DNA of 8,143 bases from Planctomycetes bacterium RBG_16_41_13 (GTDB taxonomy: Bacteria; Planctomycetota; Brocadiia; Brocadiales; Brocadiaceae), in assembly GCA_001828295.1 (NCBI GenBank), contig MHYI01000266.1:1-8143 (forward strand), given 5' to 3'. A program made the position numbers and the translations under genes. The notes beneath the pieces are model-generated. The model saw only the letters and a list, made by a program, of their open reading frames with translations, did no database searches and was not told where the DNA came from. This document shows positions 1 to 4,687 of the stretch, one piece after another; position 1 is the stretch's first letter; every line of letters starts with the position of its first letter.

Positions 1-1
1 A

Positions 2-724
2 CATTTGGCACAGATTGATCAAAAAGTGAATACTTTCGAGAAACAATTTAAGGATTTAGATTATACTGCTAAAAATGCGACAACACGCATTGAAATGCTT
101 ACACAAAAGAATATGAGTATGGATGCAAAATATTCGAATTTATATGAAACGTTAATTACGATCAGAACCGATCTTGAATCAAAAAACAATTCCATGGAAG
201 CCGCCCTTTCTTATCTCACAAACGATATAGAAGATATTGAAAAACATCTGGGTGAAATCGAGAAGGCAAACGCTGATTTACGCAATCAGATTGCTATCTT
301 GCAAAACCAGCGTTCCCGTATAATGAGCCCAAAAGAAGATACTGCGGTTGCGAAAAAAACAATTACCCCACAAACGAAAGAAACGCCTCGCACAGGCCGT
401 GAACTGATTAAAGAGGGAAAAGATGAAGTAGAATTCCCAGAATACGAGGAAGCACTGGAAAGTAGCAAAGACGAAAAAACGCAGGAGATTCAAACAGATA
501 AAAAACCTTTTGCGCGTGAAGAAACGAAAGAATTATCCGATGCTCAAAAAAAGGAAAGATTACAAACACTCTTAGATGACGCATTAGAGCAATATCGGGA
601 AGGAAACTACCAGGAGGCGATTGCGAGATGGGAAAAGGTGCTTGAACTGGAACCTGATAATCTGGAAGCAAAATTCAATATCGAAATTACCAAAGAAAAA
701 ATGAAATCGCTATCCAAAAACTGA
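2..724 (+). CDS. Coiled-coil protein with C-terminal TPR unit (5' end cut by window)
   Basis: The reading frame is open to the left edge, so the true start probably lies outside the window. A TTG at 5 could serve as a start but has no visible ribosome site. Roughly the first 105 visible residues are highly charged with heptad-like hydrophobic spacing, which suggests a long coiled coil. Residues of about 108-185 form a Lys/Glu/Thr-rich, probably disordered linker. Residues of about 190-232 match one TPR unit, with the typical order ALEQYREGNYQEAI, W-x-K-x-L-E-L-x-P-D-N and then A-x-F-N. There is no catalytic motif. Coiled coil followed by TPR recalls periplasmic YbgF/CpoB-type or other scaffold proteins, but the missing N-terminus hides any signal peptide. 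The function is unknown, and a role in protein-protein contacts is inferred from the TPR alone. It ends just before a probable terminator, so it is likely the last gene of its transcript. Confidence 0.8.
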   Translation, partial: HLAQIDQKVNTFEKQFKDLDYTAKNATTRIEMLTQKNMSMDAKYSNLYETLITIRTDLESKNNSMEAALSYLTNDIEDIEKHLGEIEKANADLRNQIAILQNQRSRIMSPKEDTAVAKKTITPQTKETPRTGRELIKEGKDEVEFPEYEEALESSKDEKTQEIQTDKKPFAREETKELSDAQKKERLQTLLDDALEQYREGNYQEAIARWEKVLELEPDNLEAKFNIEITKEKMKSLSKN

Positions 725-736
725 GAGAGAAGGAAA

Positions 737-774
737 GAAGCCCCCATTGGTTAATCCCAATGCCTTCCTTTTTT
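737..774 (+). terminator. Probable rho-independent terminator after the TPR gene
   Basis: Thirteen bases after the stop codon there is an interrupted stem. GAAG (737-740) pairs with CTTC (764-767), and CATTGG (745-750) pairs with CCAATG (757-762) across a 6-base loop. It is followed closely by a run of six T (769-774). The internal loop (CCCC against C) weakens the stem. Position and T-run fit intrinsic termination of the upstream gene. Confidence 0.65.
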
Positions 775-848
775 ATGAAAATTGTTTTCCACGAAATACC
801 ACATTTTCAATTAAATCAAGCCTTCGGCAATTTTTTTGCAACGCCTAT

Positions 849-877
849 GCAGGGGTGAGCCATCTGTTCATCCCTGC
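849..877. repeat. Imperfect 10-bp inverted repeat
   Basis: GCAGGGGTGA (849-858) pairs with TCATCCCTGC (868-877) around a 9-base loop, with one G-T wobble. There is no T-run on either side, so a terminator role is unlikely. It could be a remnant of a dispersed palindromic repeat. Confidence 0.4.
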
Positions 878-1043
878 CGCCCTGCACGATTCAAAACGTT
901 TGTTTTTATTTCCGTTTGTGCGAACACAAGATTCGCCACTTCAAAAGAACTTTGAAATTTCTTAACAGTTCAGCTTACCGCGCTGAGACAGAGTTTTTAG
1001 GAGATAAAAACAGAAAATTATGCAGATGCCCATTGTATTTGTT

Positions 1044-1075
1044 TTCTCCGCGTTCTCCGCGCCCTCTGCGGTGAA
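1044..1075. repeat. Short GC-rich tandem repeat, dispersed-repeat type (ctctgcggtga)
   Basis: The 9-mer TTCTCCGCG occurs twice head to tail (1044-1052, 1053-1061). A diverged third unit CCCTCTGCG follows (1062-1070), then GTGAA. Read on the minus strand this gives the ttcaccgcagag-type sequence that I know as a common dispersed non-coding repeat in many bacterial genomes. It stands out as GC-rich against the AT-rich surroundings. Function is unknown. Confidence 0.5.
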
Positions 1076-1422
1076 CTATTACAAAATTTCAATACGTTTG
1101 AATTAGGCACTCCCGTATTCTTGTAAAAATTACCAATATCCAATGTAAATATTACACGGTTTTGTATCCATAAACCTATCTTGCGATATATGAGTAAAAG
1201 GTTTTAAAAGCCGTAACAACACATCATTAAACACATAAAGCATACATAATCTTCCTCTTGCCTTTCTGTAAACGCTTGGCATTCCCATTGCTACCTATCT
1301 ATAACACTTACGCAGGTACGTATTGCAAGATGCCCCCCTCGTTAATTACCTGTAATATTACCGAAGAGTTTAAAATGAAACATCCATGGCCTAAAGGTCA
1401 CATAGGGGGATGAAAATAAATA

Positions 1423-1524
1423 ACCCACAGATTAGGCAGATTTCCACATATAGGTAAAGCTGTTTAAACGGTTTAAACAGCTTGAACCGTTTTTAATTTG
1501 CGTTACTCTGTGAAATCTGAGGAC
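1423..1524. repeat. Decayed inverted-repeat element with cacagatt-type ends
   Basis: The left end carries CCACAGATT then CAGATTTCCAC (1424-1446). The right end carries CTCTGTGAAATCTGAGG (1506-1522), whose complement has the same CAGATTTCACAG character. The two ends flank a 27-base palindrome. The match is imperfect and the boundaries are approximate. The ends resemble a widespread dispersed repeat type (ccacagattacacagatt). No target-site duplication is evident. Confidence 0.35.
1457..1483. repeat. Perfect 27-base palindrome built from two GTTTAAAC units
   Basis: A 13-base arm AAGCTGTTTAAAC (1457-1469) and its exact complement (1471-1483) are separated by a single G. Each arm contains the 8-base self-palindrome GTTTAAAC (1462-1469, 1471-1478). 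It may act as a dyad operator, a cruciform-forming repeat or a repeat-element core. A second, mutually exclusive hairpin uses 1466-1473 with 1485-1492 and is followed by two more T. The role is not determined. Confidence 0.6.
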
Positions 1525-1572
1525 AAAAGTATTTTCAGATGAACAACATAGTCTTTGCAAGCATGGTAAATT

Positions 1573-1606
1573 AACCCTGACAGGGTTCCAAAACCCTGTC
1601 AGGGTT
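1573..1606. repeat. Perfect 15-bp hairpin, accctgacagggt palindromic repeat
   Basis: AACCCTGACAGGGTT (1573-1587) and its exact complement AACCCTGTCAGGGTT (1592-1606) are separated by CCAA. Each arm is itself nearly palindromic (AACCCTG-N-CAGGGTT). A T-rich tail (GTTTCTTTCATTTT) follows on the plus strand, so it could pass for a terminator. However, it lies only about 45 bases before the start of the glycosyltransferase operon, and no gene reads into it nearby from the left. It is more likely a dispersed repeat that may fold in the leader RNA of that operon. Confidence 0.65.
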
Positions 1607-1650
1607 GTTTCTTTCATTTTCAGGTGAAATGGGAAAGATAAGCACCATCG

Positions 1651-3402
1651 ATGAGATCGGCAATTTATGAAAAAAAAGAGAACCCTTTCAACGTATCTGC
1701 TATACCACCCATGAGAATAATCCAGTTGCGTACCCTCACAAAACAACACTACCTGTTTAGTATGCTTACCGGTATAAGTATCTTCCTTTTCTTCTTTGAA
1801 CTAGGCGGCCGAAGTTTTGAGGTCCGGGATGTCCGTAGGTTTGCAGAGATCGCGCAGGAGATGCTGCAAAACGGGAACTGGCTGATACCCTACAAGCATG
1901 GCGGGATTTATATGAACAAGCCCCCCATGTTCATGTGGCTGATTGCTCTTTTTTCTTCTATCGGACAGCACGTTACTCCCCTTACTGCCCGGCTGCCTGG
2001 CGCTATTGCAGGTCTTGCAAGTACTCTGATAACCTTCTCCTTTGTCAAAAAATTTTCCAATAAACGCACTGCCTTCATAGCTGCGGTAGTCCTTGCCACT
2101 ACCCAGAGATATTTCTGGTATGGACGGACTTCCTTACCCGACATGCTCTTCACCACTTTTATCATGCTTGCCCTCTATTCTTTCTACGTAGGATACAAAC
2201 AAAAGAAGACTTTTTATATTGGGGTGCATCTTTTTACCTTCCTTGCAGCTTTAACAAAGGGCCCCCTGGCGGTTATTTTCATCTTCGGTATTATTGCAGT
2301 ATTCCTTGCCCTTCAAAGAGATATAAGGGCGATGAAGGAAATGAAATGGCGATGGGGCATTATTCTCTTTGTAACGATAACCGGATTATGTTTTGCATTT
2401 TGCCTAAAGGTCGGATTCGAACCATTTATCGCTACGATAAAGAGGGAATTCTTAACCCGGGTAAATAATCCCATAAACCACGGCGAACCCTTTTATTATT
2501 ATTTCGTTACTATTTGGACGGATTTCCTCCCATGGTCATTATTTATTCCGTTTGCCGTGATCTTTGCCTATAAAAAATGGCGGGAAGGAGATGATTGCAT
2601 TACTTTTTTTTCCTGCTGGATGATACTCATTTTTGTATTTCTCTGCACAACAAAGGCAAAGCATCCGCGATATATGCTCCCCCTCTATCCTGCATTCTCG
2701 GTCATACTGGCAAGCCTCATCGATGATACATTGAAAAGGTCGGTTATGAGCTTTTCGTGGCTGCAGGTATCGGTGCGTTGGATTATTTTTGTAATGGCCG
2801 GAGCAGGAGCAATCCTCCTTGCTGTTGCACCTGCCTATCTCTTTACGTATTCATGGATTGGAATAGTTATCTCCCTTATCACACTCATTATCTTAGCAGG
2901 GGTATTTCTCTCCCTCCGCTGGAAGACCGGATTCGCCAATGCAGGTTTTACGATGTGCATGCTTGTATCGATTATAGGATGGGGAATATACATTCATTGC
3001 CTTACGGTTCATTCGAAGGAAGTAACTTTTGGTACAAAACTGACCAGTGTAATAAAAAAAGAGATGGGAGGCCTGGATGGCTGTGATATCCGCGGGTATA
3101 AATTGGGTGAATCGTTATGGACGGTTATAAACCTGAGTCTAAATACTAATATCTCCCCGATCAAAAATATCCCTGAGTTAAAGACCTTTTTAAACACTTC
3201 AGAACACCTGCTGCCGGTCTGCATTATTGAAAAAAATACTTTTCTTGACATAAAAAACAGTTTGACGGATACTACACTACACACTTTGGATATTTGTACA
3301 AAAAAGCGTAAGGTAACGCTTGTTTTTAAAAGAGAGCGCCAGACAAACCCGGCATCTTTCCATGAATGGCAAAGCCGCGAAGAAGAAGGGAATCATAGAT
3401 GA
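1651..3402 (+). CDS. ArnT/PMT-like integral membrane glycosyltransferase (GT-C fold)
   Basis: This is a 583-residue polytopic protein with about 12 hydrophobic segments between residues 35 and 450, then a soluble C-terminal tail. Family features are visible: a first-loop acidic motif RDVRRFAEIAQEML (Asp60), the NKPPMFMWL motif (Lys90-Pro92), GRTSLPD (Arg159, Asp164), a LTKGP motif (202-205) and KHPRYMLPLYP (337-347). These are typical of ArnT/PMT_2 enzymes, which take a sugar from a polyprenyl-phosphate carrier and transfer it to an acceptor on the outer face of the inner membrane. The real sugar and acceptor are unknown. ATG 1651 has only a weak, distant GGGAAAG upstream. ATG 1711 (Met21) and ATG 1762 (Met38, at the first membrane segment) are alternatives, and Met21 would fit usual family N-termini well. 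Its stop overlaps the next start by 4 bases (ATGA), so the two are likely co-translated. Confidence 0.88.
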   Translation: MRSAIYEKKENPFNVSAIPPMRIIQLRTLTKQHYLFSMLTGISIFLFFFELGGRSFEVRDVRRFAEIAQEMLQNGNWLIPYKHGGIYMNKPPMFMWLIALFSSIGQHVTPLTARLPGAIAGLASTLITFSFVKKFSNKRTAFIAAVVLATTQRYFWYGRTSLPDMLFTTFIMLALYSFYVGYKQKKTFYIGVHLFTFLAALTKGPLAVIFIFGIIAVFLALQRDIRAMKEMKWRWGIILFVTITGLCFAFCLKVGFEPFIATIKREFLTRVNNPINHGEPFYYYFVTIWTDFLPWSLFIPFAVIFAYKKWREGDDCITFFSCWMILIFVFLCTTKAKHPRYMLPLYPAFSVILASLIDDTLKRSVMSFSWLQVSVRWIIFVMAGAGAILLAVAPAYLFTYSWIGIVISLITLIILAGVFLSLRWKTGFANAGFTMCMLVSIIGWGIYIHCLTVHSKEVTFGTKLTSVIKKEMGGLDGCDIRGYKLGESLWTVINLSLNTNISPIKNIPELKTFLNTSEHLLPVCIIEKNTFLDIKNSLTDTTLHTLDICTKKRKVTLVFKRERQTNPASFHEWQSREEEGNHR

Positions 3403-4103
3403 AAAAGCCAGATATCTCCATTGTTATTCCATTATACAACGAGGTGGATAATATTGAACCTCTTGGACATGCTATTCTCCTTGCCATGCAGGGGCAAAAC
3501 TACGAGGTGGTCTTTGTAAACGATGGCAGTACTGACGGTAGTACAAAAAAATTAAAAGAATGGTGTGCGGGATATACAAACTTCCGCACCATTCATTTCA
3601 GGAAAAATGCGGGGCAAACGGCGGCCATGGACGCCGGCTTTAAATCTGCTGCGGGAGAATATGTCGTTTCTATGGATGCCGACCTGCAAAATGATCCGGC
3701 GGACATTCCGGCATTGCTTGAAAAGTTAAACACATATGATATGGTATGCGGGTGGCGGCAAAGGAGAAATGATCCCTGGATAAAGCGGATTTCCTCAACA
3801 GTGGCAAATTTTATCAGAAACAAACTTTCATGGGAAGATATTAAAGATACAGGCTGTTCCCTTAAAGCATACAGGAAGGAATGTCTGAATCGCATCAAAT
3901 TGTTTAACGGCATGCACCGGTTTCTGCCGACCCTGTTTAAGATGGAAGGATTCACCGTCATAGAAGTAGTGGTAAACCACTACCCAAGGAAATTCGGGAA
4001 ATCGAAATATGGGATATCAAACAGGGCCTTTCGGGCATTTATTGACCTGTTAGTTATACGATGGATGAAAAAGCGGATGCTTCATTATGAGGTGGAAGAA
4101 TGA
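3399..4103 (+). CDS. GT2 family glycosyltransferase, polyprenyl-phosphate type (ArnC/DPM1-like)
   Basis: This 234-residue soluble GT-A enzyme has clear family 2 motifs. They are SIVIPLYNE (7-15), VNDGSTDGS (40-48), the KNAGQTAAMDAGF segment (69-81), the metal-binding DAD in SMDADLQNDP (91-100), GCSLKAYR, and a C-terminal RKFGKSKYG followed by an amphipathic end. This pattern is that of dolichol/undecaprenyl-phosphate sugar transferases, which load a sugar from a nucleotide donor onto the lipid carrier at the cytoplasmic face. Unlike ArnC and GtrB it lacks the two C-terminal membrane helices, so it is a short DPM1-like form that probably binds the membrane peripherally. The start is well supported by AAGGG 8 bases upstream and the ATGA overlap with the GT-C gene. 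Its own stop overlaps the LAB_N start in the same way. The sugar cannot be read from the sequence. Confidence 0.92.
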   Translation: MKKPDISIVIPLYNEVDNIEPLGHAILLAMQGQNYEVVFVNDGSTDGSTKKLKEWCAGYTNFRTIHFRKNAGQTAAMDAGFKSAAGEYVVSMDADLQNDPADIPALLEKLNTYDMVCGWRQRRNDPWIKRISSTVANFIRNKLSWEDIKDTGCSLKAYRKECLNRIKLFNGMHRFLPTLFKMEGFTVIEVVVNHYPRKFGKSKYGISNRAFRAFIDLLVIRWMKKRMLHYEVEE

Positions 4104-4426
4104 CGATCCTTACAACACACATAAATACCTGGGTTGTCCTGGGTTTTACCGGCCAGCTTCTTTTTGGATCGAGGTTCTTTGTCCAGTGGATTATTTCTGA
4201 AAAGCGCGGCGAGAGCATTATTCCCGAGATATTCTGGTATCTGAGTATGGGGGGAAGCGCTATGTTGCTCATGTACGCTATCTACCGGCATGACCCTGTA
4301 TTTATTCTGGGACAATCCACGGGGCTTATTATCTATATACGCAACATCATGCTGATTTACAAAAGGAGAAAAATATTGAAAACAGCGGCAGGAGACCAGC
4401 GTGAGAAATACCCGGCAAATCCTTAG
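4100..4426 (+). CDS. Stand-alone LAB_N-domain small membrane protein
   Basis: This 108-residue protein with about three hydrophobic segments is almost entirely one LAB_N domain (lipid A biosynthesis N-terminal, PF07578). The conserved core is visible in order: GFTGQLLFGSRFFVQW (15-30), SEKRGESIIPEIFWYLS (33-49), YAIYRHDPVFILGQSTG (59-75) and YIRNIMLI (79-86). The tail is short and basic. LAB_N was named for its fusion to some LpxB proteins and is grouped with the PQ-loop/MtN3 small transporters, and its biochemical role is not firmly settled. Here it stands alone, third in an operon with a carrier-loading GT2 and an ArnT-like GT-C. A role in moving or presenting the lipid-linked sugar, comparable to ArnE/ArnF, is an inference. 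The start is secure: GAGGTGG (4089-4095) sits 4 bases before an ATG that overlaps the GT2 stop (ATGA). Confidence 0.9.
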   Translation: MTILTTHINTWVVLGFTGQLLFGSRFFVQWIISEKRGESIIPEIFWYLSMGGSAMLLMYAIYRHDPVFILGQSTGLIIYIRNIMLIYKRRKILKTAAGDQREKYPANP

Positions 4427-4446
4427 CGCAACAATGCCGCAAACCA

Positions 4447-4618
4447 AAAAGTACGTAACACTTTAGTCTTTTGAAACGGGAAATTGTCATATGTAGTGCG
4501 ACGAGGTTCGTCGCACTATTTTGAGCAGACCCTATTCCTTATCGCACAACGTTTTTTGGTGCGACGAACCTCGTCGCACTACATGAGTTTTCAAAAAACT
4601 AAAGTGTTACAAAAGTAC
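4447..4618. repeat. 8-bp direct repeats (target-site duplication) flanking a MITE-like element
   Basis: AAAAGTAC at 4447-4454 recurs exactly at 4611-4618, immediately outside the two ends of the inverted-repeat element. A perfect 8-base duplication placed exactly at the repeat ends is the mark of a transposition event. An 8-bp length is known for IS66-family and some other transposases. Confidence 0.8.
4455..4610. mobile_element. 156-bp MITE-like non-coding element
   Basis: The ends are 22-base inverted repeats starting GTAACACTTTAG (4455-4476 and 4589-4610), identical at 21 of 22 positions. Inside them lies a second, exact 26-base inverted pair (4491-4516 and 4559-4584). Each copy of that pair is itself a hairpin of TGCGACGA and TCGTCGCA around a 3-base loop. 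The left arm has 14 bases between the two blocks and the right arm has 4. The centre is about 42 bases of unrelated sequence and there is no coding capacity. Flanking 8-bp direct repeats support mobility. GTAA ends plus 8-bp duplications match what is known of IS66-family elements, so mobilisation by such a transposase in trans is a reasonable guess. It may also act as a transcription block between the convergent operons. Confidence 0.75.
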
Positions 4619-4645
4619 AGCCGCACAGCCGTGCGTCTGTACTTT
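4612..4645 (-). terminator. Strong hairpin between the convergent operons, probable terminator
   Basis: AAAGTACAG (4612-4620) pairs with CTGTACTTT (4637-4645). After one C-T mismatch, CGCAC (4622-4626) pairs with GTGCG (4631-4635) around an AGCC loop. On the minus strand the hairpin lies about 43 bases past the ABC stop codon and ends in CTTTTG, a short T tract. Before the MITE arrived it would also have followed the plus-strand operon, with an A-tract on that side, so it may have been bidirectional. Its left foot is the MITE target site, restored by the duplication. Confidence 0.55.
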
Positions 4646-4687
4646 AACCACGAAGAAAGACTTACAAAAAAAGAAGTTTTTTATTAC

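Larger units (their letters stand above)
775..1650. other. Long gene-free stretch with scattered hairpins and repeat remnants
   Basis: About 875 bp hold no convincing gene on either strand. The only open frames are short, rich in Phe/Cys/Ser, lack ribosome sites and run through palindromes. Structures seen in it are a 10-bp stem with one G-T pair (849-858 with 868-877), a 9-base tandem repeat (1044-1075), a cacagatt-type inverted pair around a 27-base palindrome (1423-1524), and a 15-bp hairpin (1573-1606). The rest is AT-rich and unremarkable. The promoter of the downstream glycosyltransferase operon should lie here but could not be placed with confidence. It looks like old intergenic DNA that has collected dispersed repeats, or a decayed gene beyond recognition. 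Confidence 0.6.

Noticed and set aside
747..965. 72-codon open frame on the plus strand
   Set aside because: It has no ribosome site, starts inside the terminator hairpin of the previous gene, and has a Phe/Ser/Leu-rich composition with no recognisable motif.
1276..1305. Possible promoter TTGGCA, 18 bases, TATAAC
   Set aside because: A reasonable match, but about 345 bases before the nearest plus-strand gene in AT-rich DNA where such matches arise by chance.
1432..1749. 105-codon minus-strand frame
   Set aside because: It runs through two palindromes and the 5' end of the GT-C gene, is rich in Cys, Phe and Ser, and shows no family motif.
1651..4426. Calling the operon a true aminoarabinose (Arn) pathway
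   Set aside because: The sugar-synthesis genes and the ArnE/F pair are absent from the window, and GT-C family motifs alone do not fix the sugar or acceptor.
4085..4447. 120-codon minus-strand frame opposite LAB_N
   Set aside because: It is antisense to a protein with a fully conserved domain, and has no motif or ribosome site of its own.
4491..4584. Two 26-base inverted repeats read as a small CRISPR array or attachment site
   Set aside because: There are only two copies, they are inverted rather than direct, and they lie inside a larger inverted-repeat element with a target duplication.
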